Shown: piece by piece, positions 40,352-48,945 of the stretch
Layout: each line of letters begins with the position of its first letter
Numbering within the stretch: position 1 is the stretch's first letter
Notes under the pieces: model-generated
The model's input: only the letters and a program-made list of their open reading frames with translations
What the model was told of the DNA's origin: nothing
The model's database searches: none
Made by a program: the position numbers and the translations under genes
NCBI GenBank assembly: GCA_035352895.1
Contig: DAOPYN010000012.1
Coordinates: 1 to 64,000 of the forward strand
DNA: 64,000 bases
Reading direction: 5' to 3'
DNA from: UBA5070 sp035352895
Lineage (GTDB): Bacteria > Fibrobacterota > Fibrobacteria > UBA5070

Positions 40352-41799
40352 ATCCCGACCGCCGTGATGCTCGGTCCGCGCGCGTCGGACGGAGACAGGA
40401 GAGGACCGGGGCGGAAGAAGGAGGGAATGTCCGGTTGCGCCCACAGCGCCCAGGCGCCCGATCGGCGTGCGAGGACCTCCAGCAGGATCCGTTCCCCTTC
40501 GTCCCGGGGCAGGGCGGAGAGGGGCTCGTCCAGGAGCCAACCTCCATACGGACGGGCCACCATGGCCAGGAGGGCCAGGCGGGTGCGCTGGCCTCTGGAC
40601 AGGAATTGACCTCCCTGAGGGATGGGCCGGTTCCAGTCCAGCGCGGAGGGGACTCCTTGGGGGAAGAGGAGGCCCACCAAACCGTCCAGGGATTCCGCCG
40701 TGGGCCGATCCACGCCTGTCCAGAGCGCCGGAGTCAACGGAGGCAGTATCGTTTCCTGGGCGAGGTGGAACACCCTGCGAGGTCCCTCCAACTCTCCGCG
40801 GCGAACCTGCAACCTGCCGGAGAGGACGGCCAGGAGGGTGGACTTGCCCGACCCGTTGGGGCCGTGGACCACGGCCATCGCGCCGGGTTCCAGCCGCAAT
40901 CCCATCCCTGCGAGGATGGCCGGCCCGCGACCCCAGCCCGCTTCCAGGGATCTGGCCACCAGAGCGCCGGTTCCGGACGGTTTCCTGGGTCCGGGGCCGC
41001 CGCCGATGGGCCGCGACCATACCTGGAGTGCCTTCTGGAGAGCCGGATGCAATCGACCCGCCTCCCGAACGGGCCGGTAGATCAGAAGGCAGATTCCCAG
41101 GAACGACACCAGGGTGCCCGCATCCATCCGTCCCAGGCTCCACCCGACGATGGCCGCGGCTCCCAACGACCAACCCGCCAGATGGGCCCCGGCTTCGCCT
41201 GCGACCGTCCAGGCGGCGTGCAGTCGGGCGCGTGCCCAGCGTCGGGCCTGCCAGCCGGCGTGGGAGCTCCGTCGCTGTCGGGCCACGTGGCCGCTCCAGC
41301 CGCTGGGGAGCGCTTCGGGAAGGGAGCGATGCGCCCATTCCTCCAGGGCGTCCTGTTCCTTGGCCTGACGGGTTTCCTCCTTGGCCAGGATCCGTGTCCG
41401 ACGCGATCGGGCCTTGGCCAGGGCGGCGAGTCCACCGGCACAGGCCAGAACGGCCAGCGTGATCCATGGAGCCAGCCAGACCAGCAGGGGCAGGCACAGG
41501 GCCAGGGTGGCCAGGGCGGATCGTGATTCCACCGCCGAGCGGGTTCCCGATTCGATCCACTCCCTGGCTTCCCTGCTGTGCCAGGATCCGGTGTCGGCAT
41601 CGGCTTGCGACCACACCCGGCGGTGGCTGTCGAGTCCGGATCGGAGGGCCAATCGCTCCCTGGAAAGGTCGCGACGCCACGACAGGACCACCCGTGCGGC
41701 AAGAAGTCCCGCCAAGCCGGCGAGCCAGATTCGCGGGGCCGAGGTGGTCGCCCGCTTGAGCCAAAGGCCCAATCCAGCCTCCGATGCGGCCACGGACAA
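40348..41799 (-). CDS. ABC transporter half with fused membrane and ATPase domains
   Basis: About 483 residues. The first 280 contain several membrane helices (for example LATLALCLPLLVWLAPW and TLVSFLGICLLIY). The ATPase follows with VVHGPNGSGKST, a signature LSRGQRTRL in place of LSGGQ, and WLLDEPLSALPRDEG. There is no glutamate directly after the Walker B aspartate motif change (DEP is kept), so it should hydrolyse ATP. It may export a lipid or peptide with a partner. The start is unsure: TTG at 41799 or GTG two codons later. It sits between a lipoprotein-like gene and envelope enzymes. Confidence 0.82.
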   Translation of the reverse strand: MSVAASEAGLGLWLKRATTSAPRIWLAGLAGLLAARVVLSWRRDLSRERLALRSGLDSHRRVWSQADADTGSWHSREAREWIESGTRSAVESRSALATLALCLPLLVWLAPWITLAVLACAGGLAALAKARSRRTRILAKEETRQAKEQDALEEWAHRSLPEALPSGWSGHVARQRRSSHAGWQARRWARARLHAAWTVAGEAGAHLAGWSLGAAAIVGWSLGRMDAGTLVSFLGICLLIYRPVREAGRLHPALQKALQVWSRPIGGGPGPRKPSGTGALVARSLEAGWGRGPAILAGMGLRLEPGAMAVVHGPNGSGKSTLLAVLSGRLQVRRGELEGPRRVFHLAQETILPPLTPALWTGVDRPTAESLDGLVGLLFPQGVPSALDWNRPIPQGGQFLSRGQRTRLALLAMVARPYGGWLLDEPLSALPRDEGERILLEVLARRSGAWALWAQPDIPSFFRPGPLLSPSDARGPSITAVGI

Positions 41800-41879
41800 G
41801 GCCCAGAGCCCCGAAAGATGCCAGGCGCGCCGGTCGCGGACCCAAGGTGGCGGGAGAAGGTACAGGGGCGCTTCCTCCG

Positions 41880-42383
41880 CTACCGCAGCATGGACGGGAT
41901 GCGCGCCGCCAGGGAGTCCACAAGTCCGGTGTCCGAGGTGCCGGACCGGAGAGCGGCCAGGGTGGCCTGGAGGATCTCCACCGCCTCGGCGGAATCCAGG
42001 CTCGCGGTGCTGATGGTGAATGGAAGTCCGGCGCTGTCCAGGTGGCTGCGGTAGATGATCCTGCAGCCCACCAGATTCAGGTATGACAGGTGCGTCGCGG
42101 CCGATCCGACCAGTGCCTGGCCGGCCTGATCTCCCGATCGACGCCGCGCCGAATCGAACCGGCCGACACCCACCCGGAGCCGGGATTCCAGACGGTCGGA
42201 CAATTTACGGCAAGCACGGGCGTCGGCCAGATCCCGGGCCAGCCACGGATCGGATGCCGCGGCCGTGCCGGTCTCCTGCAGGCGCCGGTCCATGGGGAAA
42301 GCGGGGGGGATGGCATAGGGGGGTGTATTCAATACCAGCGGGGCGCAGGAGCTGAACGCGCACCACAAGACCAAGCTCCCCAA
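41880..42383 (-). CDS. Putative lipoprotein of unknown function
   Basis: A frame of about 167 residues with a hydrophobic N-terminus and a possible lipobox FSSC, followed by APLVLNTPPYAIPP. The body is rich in charged residues with a segment of predicted helices. No domain is recognised. The frame is open well upstream, so the start is uncertain; I used the TTG at 42383, just after a strong hairpin. Its stop is about 80 bases before the ABC transporter start. Confidence 0.55.
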   Translation of the reverse strand: MGSLVLWCAFSSCAPLVLNTPPYAIPPAFPMDRRLQETGTAAASDPWLARDLADARACRKLSDRLESRLRVGVGRFDSARRRSGDQAGQALVGSAATHLSYLNLVGCRIIYRSHLDSAGLPFTISTASLDSAEAVEILQATLAALRSGTSDTGLVDSLAARIPSMLR

Positions 42384-42389
42384 AAGCGA

Positions 42390-42420
42390 AAGAATCAGGA
42401 GGCGTGTCCTCCTGATTCTT
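42390..42420 (-). terminator. 13-bp hairpin, likely terminator of the ABC-class ATPase gene
   Basis: AAGAATCAGGAGG pairs perfectly with CCTCCTGATTCTT around a five-base loop. On the minus strand it is followed by TTCGCTTTTG, moderately T-rich. One arm contains AGGAGG, so the ribosome site of the next gene could be masked by the stem. Confidence 0.6.
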
Positions 42421-42423
42421 GAG

Positions 42424-42446
42424 GATCCCGCGGTTTGAGCGGGATC
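42424..42446 (-). terminator. Second hairpin directly after the ATPase stop codon
   Basis: GATCCCGC pairs with GCGGGATC over eight pairs around a seven-base loop. It lies five bases beyond the ATPase stop. No T run follows directly; with the next hairpin it forms a tandem structure. Confidence 0.5.
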
Positions 42447-42451
42447 TGCGA

Positions 42452-44113
42452 TCAATCCTCGTCCTCGGCTTCTCCGCTTCCGGCCTTCATGCGCGTCCAG
42501 AGGGCCCAGGATTCGCGTCCGGTGGGGAAGGCCAGGTCGTGTCCCACGGCGTGTCCCCACGGGTCGGCGGCCAACCGGCGCTCGTCCAGGTAGGCCACCA
42601 AGCCTTTGCGGGTGGGCGGAAGGTTCCGGTCGCGGCAGTGGCGCATCCACTGGCACAGCAAGTGGGCGGCGCCACGCAGGGTGTCGTCGGAGGCGAAGCG
42701 TCGGGGCAGACGGGATTCCGCTGCCTTGGCGAAGCGCACAATGCCGTCTTGGACCTTGAGTTTGGTGGCAGGGACGGAGGCGAGCTCCTTCCACTGTTCC
42801 ATGAGTTGATCGCCCAGCACGACATCCCAATCGCAAGCGGGAGGCTTCTCGCCGGCGACCGGAGCCACGGTACGGGCTTTGGCGGTGGCGTCCTGGGGCT
42901 GGAAGCGCGCGAGCACCATCACTTGATCCGCCACGGACAACCACTGCGAGGAGGCACCTGCCACCACCACCATGGACACGCCGCGTGCGTCGAGTTCGGC
43001 GCAACGGTCGGCCAGGGGGACCACCGATTCGCCTTCCGGCAGCAGCCGGGAAATGATCGGATCGCGGGTGAGGAAGTTGGCCGCGGAGGCATCCTCGTCG
43101 ATCAGCAATAGTTCGGAACCGCAGGCGAGCGATTCCACCAGGTTGGCAGCCTGCGATGTTGCGCCCGAGGCTTCGTCCACGGAAAAGCGGGACGGATCCT
43201 GTCCCGGCAGGCGGCGGAAGAACGGCGAGAGGTCGCAGGTTCCCACCCGGCGGTCCTCCTCCACCGTGACGGTTTCCGTCCGGCGGGTGGAACAGGCGAG
43301 GGCAAGACCGTCGGAGGGACCGACATCCGCGCGGCAGGTTTCCAGGGCTTCCAGGAAGGTGGTCTTGCCGTGGAAGGCCGATCCCACCAGGACGGTGACG
43401 CCCTTGCGGATGGCAAGCCCGGAGAGGGTGGATCCGTCGGCCAGGCTCAGGGTGGTGGAGAGCTCCGCCGGAAGCGCTAGCCTCACGGCCTTCGGGGATG
43501 CCGCGCCCGATTCCTCGCGACGCACGCAGGAGCCTTCCGGCAGGAAGGCCACGATGCCGGAAGCGGACATGGCTTCGCGAACCATCTGCCGCTTGCGCAG
43601 GTGCTGTGCCAGCTCCAGGATCCGCTCGCGGGTGACTCCGTTGGCGATGTCCAGGGCCAAGGCGGGCAGGCGGTTGGCCAGCACCTCGGCGACGGGCTCG
43701 GCCAGGATCCGCCGATTCTGGGCGGGAAACGCGTAGGAGAAGCGCAGCGTGAGGAGCTTGCCCATCTGGGCGGCGGAACGGGGGCGTATGGTGGCGTCGG
43801 GGCGCGCGGTGCGCAGCCGTCCACCGCCACCGTCGCCGGCGGGAAGCGATTCCTCCGGGAGGCGGCGGGCGAATTCGCGCAGGAAGAGGTCTTCCATGGC
43901 CAACCGCTCGAATGCGTCCTGGGGCAGGGCGAGGTTGGGATGGAACTGGGGGGGGAGCTCCAGATGCAACCTGGACGCGTTCGCGTAGGGATCCCCTTGG
44001 ACATGGTCCACCACAAGAGCCATGTCGCGATCGGCGTGGTCGCCGTAGATCCTCCGGAGCTGCCCGTAGGGCTTGCCGTCCAGGTCGTGCAGAAGCTGAA
44101 GCAGACGTCTCAG
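42452..44113 (-). CDS. Predicted ATPase of the ABC class
   Basis: About 553 residues of the ABC_ATPase-class family (a widespread protein without a transporter partner). The N-terminal block LLHDLDGKPYGQLR and VVDHVQGDPYANASR is diagnostic. The P-loop reads LVGSAFHGKTTFLEAL and a later FSVDEASGATSQAANL and LLLIDEDASAANFLTRD carry the signature and Walker B. The only codon at the domain start is a CTG at 44113 in a CTGA overlap with the upstream gene; the first ATG would remove part of the domain. Function is unknown, possibly RNA-related. Confidence 0.85.
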   Translation of the reverse strand: MRRLLQLLHDLDGKPYGQLRRIYGDHADRDMALVVDHVQGDPYANASRLHLELPPQFHPNLALPQDAFERLAMEDLFLREFARRLPEESLPAGDGGGGRLRTARPDATIRPRSAAQMGKLLTLRFSYAFPAQNRRILAEPVAEVLANRLPALALDIANGVTRERILELAQHLRKRQMVREAMSASGIVAFLPEGSCVRREESGAASPKAVRLALPAELSTTLSLADGSTLSGLAIRKGVTVLVGSAFHGKTTFLEALETCRADVGPSDGLALACSTRRTETVTVEEDRRVGTCDLSPFFRRLPGQDPSRFSVDEASGATSQAANLVESLACGSELLLIDEDASAANFLTRDPIISRLLPEGESVVPLADRCAELDARGVSMVVVAGASSQWLSVADQVMVLARFQPQDATAKARTVAPVAGEKPPACDWDVVLGDQLMEQWKELASVPATKLKVQDGIVRFAKAAESRLPRRFASDDTLRGAAHLLCQWMRHCRDRNLPPTRKGLVAYLDERRLAADPWGHAVGHDLAFPTGRESWALWTRMKAGSGEAEDED

Positions 44114-45099
44114 AAATTCACCGCCATTTTCGATTCCATCCCGCCCGGGATGGGGTTGGTTTCCAGGGCGATCCCCGCGCGAGCCGCGGAGGATCGGTTC
44201 AAGCGCAGCACGTCCAGCGCCGCGGCCAGCCGCAGCACCACAAGTGTACCCGCGGCGGAATACAAGGCCACCTGGCTGGCCCGCCAAGTGCGCAGCTGGC
44301 TCTCGAAGGAGCGCAGGTGGGCGTCGTTCTCCGGGTTCTCCCGGCTACCCCAGTCCCAATCGTGCGCGTCGTCGTCGGGGAATTGCCAGGTGGTGGATTT
44401 GCCGGACAGGAGCATCGCCTCGTCGTACGAGTCGTGTCGGCCGGCTTGGGGGCGACGGCTGCGGTAGTTGCGCATGGCCGTGAGCAGGTCTCGATCCGGA
44501 TCGCTCCCCAGGGAAGAGCTGGCGTGCCGGTTGGCGATCTCGGTGGCCGATTCGAGTGAACGGCTCCCCATCTGCCAGGAAACCACCACCGCGGTCAGTC
44601 CCAGGAGGTCCAGCGCGTGGTAGACCGGGGCGCGGGAAGATCGACCGATCCAGCGATGCCCCATGCCGGGAAGCAGGAGCGAAAGGCCCATGGCGCTGGC
44701 CGTGGAACGATGCAGCACCGTCGAATCCGTGCTGGCGAGGCTTCCACCGGTGGGGCCGAAGGGGGAGGGGGGGATCACCAATCCCGGTGCCACGGGGCCG
44801 GAGGGACCGATGGGCCCGACCTCCGGCCGAGCGGGTGGTGGGGGAGGTGGCGGTGGCGTGGGGCCCGCGGGAAGTTCGGGACCCACGGGACCCGCATCCG
44901 ACACCGGACCGGAAGGGAGCACAGGAGTGGGATCGGCCACGCTCTTGGTGCTGTCCGGGAGGGCGATTTTGATCGTGTCGGCAAGGGGCTTGGCCAGGGG
45001 GGAAGCCACCGCGGTGGAGTCGACAGGGATGGTGGGCGCCGCAAGAGAGTCCACTGGACCCGCGGCGATCGCGACCAGGAAGGCGAGGAGGGAACCCAT
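44110..45099 (-). CDS. Secreted Pro-rich protein with DUF5683-like membrane segment
   Basis: About 329 residues. A signal peptide (GSLLAFLVAIAAGPVDSLA) is followed by a proline-rich low-complexity region (about residues 60-120). Then GLSLLLPGMGHRWIGRSSRAP, the small turn-helix of DUF5683-type proteins, and a second membrane helix. The tail is charged and ends MESKMAVNF. It is probably a paralogue of the next upstream protein. The ATG overlaps that gene's stop by one base. Confidence 0.72.
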   Translation of the reverse strand: MGSLLAFLVAIAAGPVDSLAAPTIPVDSTAVASPLAKPLADTIKIALPDSTKSVADPTPVLPSGPVSDAGPVGPELPAGPTPPPPPPPPARPEVGPIGPSGPVAPGLVIPPSPFGPTGGSLASTDSTVLHRSTASAMGLSLLLPGMGHRWIGRSSRAPVYHALDLLGLTAVVVSWQMGSRSLESATEIANRHASSSLGSDPDRDLLTAMRNYRSRRPQAGRHDSYDEAMLLSGKSTTWQFPDDDAHDWDWGSRENPENDAHLRSFESQLRTWRASQVALYSAAGTLVVLRLAAALDVLRLNRSSAARAGIALETNPIPGGMESKMAVNF

Positions 45100-46427
45100 C
45101 AGAAGGTCCAATCCACTTGACCGCGGGTGGCGGGCAGGCTTCCGACCCAGGCGAGGCCTCCGTGCACGTGAAGCTCGTCCAGCCAGCTGGTTTCCAAGTG
45201 CAGGAGGCGCTTGTTCATCCGGTTTGCGGTGAGGGCCGCGTCGAAGGCGCTGGCCAGATGGTTGATGACCATGGCTCCCAGGAACCACTTCTGCGTGCGG
45301 GCCAGATCGTCCGATTCCTTGCGAAGCGAAAGGTACTGGTCCCGCATGGCCGATGCGCCCCAGGGGTTGACCACGGTCACCGTCGGATCCTTCTCCAATT
45401 CCTGGACTGATTTCACGTACATCTCCAGGGCGGGGTAGGTCACGGTGTCTGGATTGTCTTCCCAGCCTGGGAGGAATTCCTGGTAGCGACCGATCATGTC
45501 CTCGAAATCCTGGCGATTCTTGATGTTGGCCGCGCGGAAGTCCAGCACCTGCTGCTGGTTCCAGGCTCCGGGATCGGTGGACTTGAATCCGCCCTGGGCG
45601 AACTGGGCCAGATGCAGGCCGAAGTCGGATCCAGCGGGGTTGTCGCTGCATGCGGTGCGGTTGGGGCTCTCCACTTCGCCGTAGAGGCTCGCGCAATAGG
45701 AGGCGCGTTGCGGTGACGAAAACTGTCGGACCAGGCTACGTCCTGCGGTGTCCGAGTACAGCGCTTCCCAGCGCTTCTCGTATCGCTCCTGGCGCCAATG
45801 TGCCGCGGCGAATTCGCGGGCCTGGGTGGCCTTCTCGCGCGATTGCACCACGGCCACCTGGTACCAGCCGATGCCGATGCCGAGTTCGGCGGCCGCGAAC
45901 AGTCCCGCCCGCACGTACGAGCCGGTGTAGATCTGGCCAGCTCCGGGCAGAAGGAGCGAAAAGAAGAATGCCTTGCGCGGCGAGCGGTATCGACGGGCTG
46001 CTTCCGGATCCGTCTTGAGCTTGATCTCCAGCGCCTTGTCCTCGTCGTAGACGGAATCCGGGTCCAGTGCGGTCATGGCGGGAACCGCCACGGCATTCGA
46101 GGTTCCGGCGGTGTCGGGGGGAGCCATGCGTCGCGGAGGCATGCCGTGCATGCGCGACTTCATGTACTCGGCCATGCCGGGAGCCGCGACCGGGGGTTGG
46201 GCGGGAGGCGCGGGGACTCCGGGGGTGGAGGGAACGGTCGCGCTGGCCGAGTCCGGCTTGGCGGCTGCGCTGGCCGTTGTGTCCACCGTTGCGGGACCTC
46301 GATCGGAGGGTGCCACGGATGGAGGAGTTGCGGGGGAGGTGGCCGTGGTATCGGCCACGACGGGTTCGTTGGCGGACACCACCAGAGCGGTTCCGGTGAG
46401 GCCCAGCAAGAGAAGGAATCGACGCAT
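45099..46427 (-). CDS. DUF5683-domain secreted protein
   Basis: About 442 residues. The signal peptide is MRRFLLLLGLTGTALVVSA. A Ser/Thr/Pro/Ala-rich stretch (about 20-110) leads to KAFFFSLLLPGAGQIYTGSY, the DUF5683 motif, and a membrane helix. A long soluble domain follows, with four cysteines and a central QQQVLDFRAANIKNRQD segment, then a final membrane helix and beta end. The role is unknown. The downstream gene is a smaller relative, so the pair may assemble together at the envelope. Confidence 0.78.
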   Translation of the reverse strand: MRRFLLLLGLTGTALVVSANEPVVADTTATSPATPPSVAPSDRGPATVDTTASAAAKPDSASATVPSTPGVPAPPAQPPVAAPGMAEYMKSRMHGMPPRRMAPPDTAGTSNAVAVPAMTALDPDSVYDEDKALEIKLKTDPEAARRYRSPRKAFFFSLLLPGAGQIYTGSYVRAGLFAAAELGIGIGWYQVAVVQSREKATQAREFAAAHWRQERYEKRWEALYSDTAGRSLVRQFSSPQRASYCASLYGEVESPNRTACSDNPAGSDFGLHLAQFAQGGFKSTDPGAWNQQQVLDFRAANIKNRQDFEDMIGRYQEFLPGWEDNPDTVTYPALEMYVKSVQELEKDPTVTVVNPWGASAMRDQYLSLRKESDDLARTQKWFLGAMVINHLASAFDAALTANRMNKRLLHLETSWLDELHVHGGLAWVGSLPATRGQVDWTF

Positions 46428-46483
46428 GCTCGGAATGTACCAAGTCCTCGCCATGTGCAGGGGCGTCGCGACGTTCGTTGGGA

Positions 46484-47272
46484 TCAATCGAACCCGAGGA
46501 CGTGGCGCATGGTGTACAGCCCCGGCGCCTTGTCCGCGGCCCACACGGCGGCGCGTACCGCGCCGTCGGCGAAGGTGCGGCGGCTTTCGGCGTGGTGGTG
46601 GATCTCGATCCGCTCGCCTTCTCCGAAGAAGTTCACCCAGTGGTCGCCGACCACCGAACCGCCGCGGACGGCGTGGATGCCGATCTCTCCCGCCGGACGA
46701 GCTCCGGTGATGCCTTCGCGACCGTGGTTGGCCACTTGGGAAAGGTCCACTCCTCGCCCCTTGGCCAAGGCGTTGGCGAACATCAGGGCGGTGCCCGAGG
46801 GGGCATCCTTCTTGTGCTTGTGGTGGGCTTCCACGATCTCGGCGTCGTAGGCGGATGCGTCGAGCACCGAGGCTGCCTTCTGGACAAGCTCCAGGAGCAG
46901 GTTCACACCCACCGAATAGTTGGCCGCCGCGACCACGGGAACGTGGCGCGAGGCCTCGCGCAGGGCGTCTTCGCCGGCCGATCCCATGCCGGTGGTGCCG
47001 ATCACCAGGGGCATGCCGTGCTCGCAGGCGCCTTGCAGAAGGGAAATGGTGTTTTCGGGACTGGAAAAATCGATGACCACCCGGTGGGGAGCCGCCGATT
47101 CCTTCCAGCTTCCGACGACACGTGCCGAAACGCCATCCACAGGGGAGGGCGTTCCGGCCAAGTCGGGCCGATCGACGAGGCCGACCACCGGTTGCCCGGC
47201 GGCCAGCGACGCTTCCTGCAGAGCACGGCCCATGCGGCCCAGCGCTCCGACGATGATCAGCCCTCGGTCCAT
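46484..47272 (-). CDS. dapB: 4-hydroxy-tetrahydrodipicolinate reductase
   Basis: A 262-residue DapB protein. The nucleotide loop is VGALGRMGR (residues 8-16), the NAD(P)H-binding middle has VVIDFSSPE and GTTGM, and the catalytic block EAHHKHKKDAPSGTA carries the His and Lys. It makes tetrahydrodipicolinate for lysine and peptidoglycan. It lies two bases downstream of rplI. Confidence 0.96.
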   Translation of the reverse strand: MDRGLIIVGALGRMGRALQEASLAAGQPVVGLVDRPDLAGTPSPVDGVSARVVGSWKESAAPHRVVIDFSSPENTISLLQGACEHGMPLVIGTTGMGSAGEDALREASRHVPVVAAANYSVGVNLLLELVQKAASVLDASAYDAEIVEAHHKHKKDAPSGTALMFANALAKGRGVDLSQVANHGREGITGARPAGEIGIHAVRGGSVVGDHWVNFFGEGERIEIHHHAESRRTFADGAVRAAVWAADKAPGLYTMRHVLGFD

Positions 47273-47274
47273 CC

Positions 47275-47724
47275 TCAGCCCGCGGCCTTCACGACCCAGA
47301 CCTTGACCTTGGCCTCCACGTCGGCGTGCAGGCGCACGGGGACGTGGAACACGCCAAGAGCCTTGATCGGCTCGTCCAGGACGATGAGGGTCTTGTCGAT
47401 CTTCACGCCGGCTTCGGCGAGCTTTTCGGCGATTTCCTGCCCGCCCACGGAACCGTAGAGCTTGTCGCCCTCGTGCACGCGGACGCTGACGGTCACCGAG
47501 ACGCTGCCCAGCTTCTTGGCGAGCTCCTGGGCATTGGCCTTCAACTGGGTGTCGCGAGCGGCCTGGCGCTTCTTCTCGACTTCCAGGTTGTGGAGGTTGG
47601 CCTTGGTGGCGGCCAGGGCCAGGCCCTGGGGCAGAAGCCAGTTGCGGCCGAATCCATCGCGGACCTTGACCACTTCGAATGCCTTGCCCAGACCTTTGAT
47701 GTCGGACTTCAGAATGATGTTCAT
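47275..47724 (-). CDS. rplI: 50S ribosomal protein L9
   Basis: A 149-residue protein with the L9 N-terminal domain (ILKSDIKGLGKAFEVVKVRDGFGRNWLLPQG, shown by its segments IKGLGKA and RNWLLPQG), a long connecting helix and a C-terminal domain with KLYGSVGGQEIAE. Sixteen bases separate it from rpsR upstream. Confidence 0.97.
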   Translation of the reverse strand: MNIILKSDIKGLGKAFEVVKVRDGFGRNWLLPQGLALAATKANLHNLEVEKKRQAARDTQLKANAQELAKKLGSVSVTVSVRVHEGDKLYGSVGGQEIAEKLAEAGVKIDKTLIVLDEPIKALGVFHVPVRLHADVEAKVKVWVVKAAG

Positions 47725-47740
47725 TGCGTTGGTCCCCCGA

Positions 47741-47971
47741 TCAGCGCATGGTCTCTGCCACGAAGGGCAGGAGTCCGATGATGCGCGCGCGCTTGATGGC
47801 GACGGCCAGCTCGCGCTGGTACTCGGCCGCGGTGCCCGACATGCGGCGAGGAACGATCTTGCCGCGCTCGTTGACGAAACGACGCAGGAGCTTCTCGTCC
47901 TTGTAGTCGATGTGGGCGATCTTGTTTTCGGTGAAGAAACAGCTCTTCTTGCGCTTGCGACGGATGGCCAT
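47741..47971 (-). CDS. rpsR: 30S ribosomal protein S18
   Basis: A 76-residue basic protein. The core DYKDEKLLRRFVNERGKIVPRRMSG is the S18 signature, here with CFFTENKI before it and a tail AIKRARIIGLLPFV. The first CFF lacks a second Cys pair, so it is the zinc-free form. It lies two bases after rpsF. Confidence 0.97.
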   Translation of the reverse strand: MAIRRKRKKSCFFTENKIAHIDYKDEKLLRRFVNERGKIVPRRMSGTAAEYQRELAVAIKRARIIGLLPFVAETMR

Positions 47972-47973
47972 GA

Positions 47974-48342
47974 TCAGTCCTCCTTGTCCGAGAGGTCGGC
48001 GTCGTCGTTGGGCTCGACGTCGGCGGTGGTCGGGTTCAGGGAAGGCAGCCCGCAGGGATTGTCGACCACGGTCAGAAACCGGAGGATCGATTCGTCCAGA
48101 CGCAGCATGCGCTCGACTTCGGAGACGAGCGATCCCTTGGTGGCGTGGTAGTAGAACACGGTGTAGTCGGCGTGGGACTGGCCCTGGATCTCGTAGGCGA
48201 TCCGGCGCTTGCCCCAGCGGTCCACACGGACGATCTCGCCGCCTGCGGCGATCATGTCCTGGTATTTGCGGACGGTCGCCTCGATGGCGGCGTCCTCCTG
48301 GTTCGTGCCGACCAGCACGACAGTCTCGTACAGCTTGGCCAA
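47974..48342 (-). CDS. rpsF: 30S ribosomal protein S6
   Basis: About 122 residues. The start is inferred at a TTG (48342): it gives AKLYETVVLVG, the classic S6 beginning, and AGGGAGG lies five bases upstream. Longer starts at 48405 or 48471 would add 20 to 40 residues unlike any S6. RVDRWGKRRIAYEI and YTVFYYHA are typical. The acidic tail ends in DDADLSDKED. No ssb gene separates rpsF and rpsR, as it does in many bacteria. Confidence 0.93.
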   Translation of the reverse strand: MAKLYETVVLVGTNQEDAAIEATVRKYQDMIAAGGEIVRVDRWGKRRIAYEIQGQSHADYTVFYYHATKGSLVSEVERMLRLDESILRFLTVVDNPCGLPSLNPTTADVEPNDDADLSDKED

Positions 48343-48568
48343 AGCGGCCTCCCTCTGGACGTGGCCCCCGGAAGAACCGGGAGCAGGGTGGATGTGGCTC
48401 TCCATGGACACTTTCCAAGGAGAGGGAGCGGAAGTGTAGCAAATTCTCCACGCATCCACCAAGGGCACCAAAGTTCCGGCCGGAAACGACGGACGCCGCC
48501 CCGGGGTTTCCGGAGACGGCGTCGAGGGTCATTGGGGATATGATGGATTCGGCCGCGAAGGTGGCTGA

Positions 48569-48928
48569 TCAGTGCAGCGCGTCGAGCTTTTCCTTCAGGA
48601 CATCGGGGGTGAAAGGCTTGACGATGTAGTTGGTGGCTCCGGCCTGGATGGCCTCCAAGATCCGTGTCTTTTCCGATTCCGAGGTGACCATGATCACGGG
48701 CACCTTGGCGGTCGCGGGATTGGCCCGGATGGCCTTGAGGGCGTCGATGCCCGTCATGTTGGGCATGTTCCAGTCCATCAGGACCAGATCGTATGTGGTC
48801 TTGCCCACCTTGCTCACGGCGTCCTGACCATCCTCGGCCTCGTCCACATCGGTGAAGCCGAGGGTGCCCAAGGTGTTCTTCTGGATGCGCCGCATGGTGC
48901 TCGAATCGTCGACGAGGAGGATCTTCAT
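48569..48928 (-). CDS. cheY: CheY-like single-domain response regulator
   Basis: A 119-residue receiver domain with all catalytic residues: Asp7/Asp8 in LLVDDSS, the phosphorylated Asp52 in VLMDWNMPN, Thr82-type TSE and Lys104 in IVKPF. It lacks an output domain and should bind the flagellar switch. The ATG at 48928 fits the family. A GTG at 48949, overlapping the cheX stop, is an alternative. It is paired with CheX. Confidence 0.93.
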   Translation of the reverse strand: MKILLVDDSSTMRRIQKNTLGTLGFTDVDEAEDGQDAVSKVGKTTYDLVLMDWNMPNMTGIDALKAIRANPATAKVPVIMVTSESEKTRILEAIQAGATNYIVKPFTPDVLKEKLDALH

Positions 48929-48945
48929 GGCGTGTGGCTCCCGGG

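Noticed and set aside
39358..41526. A 722-codon plus-strand frame opposite the ABC transporter and Kdo-transferase genes.
   Set aside because: Rich in Arg, Pro and Gly with no motifs; the minus strand encodes proteins with complete family signatures.
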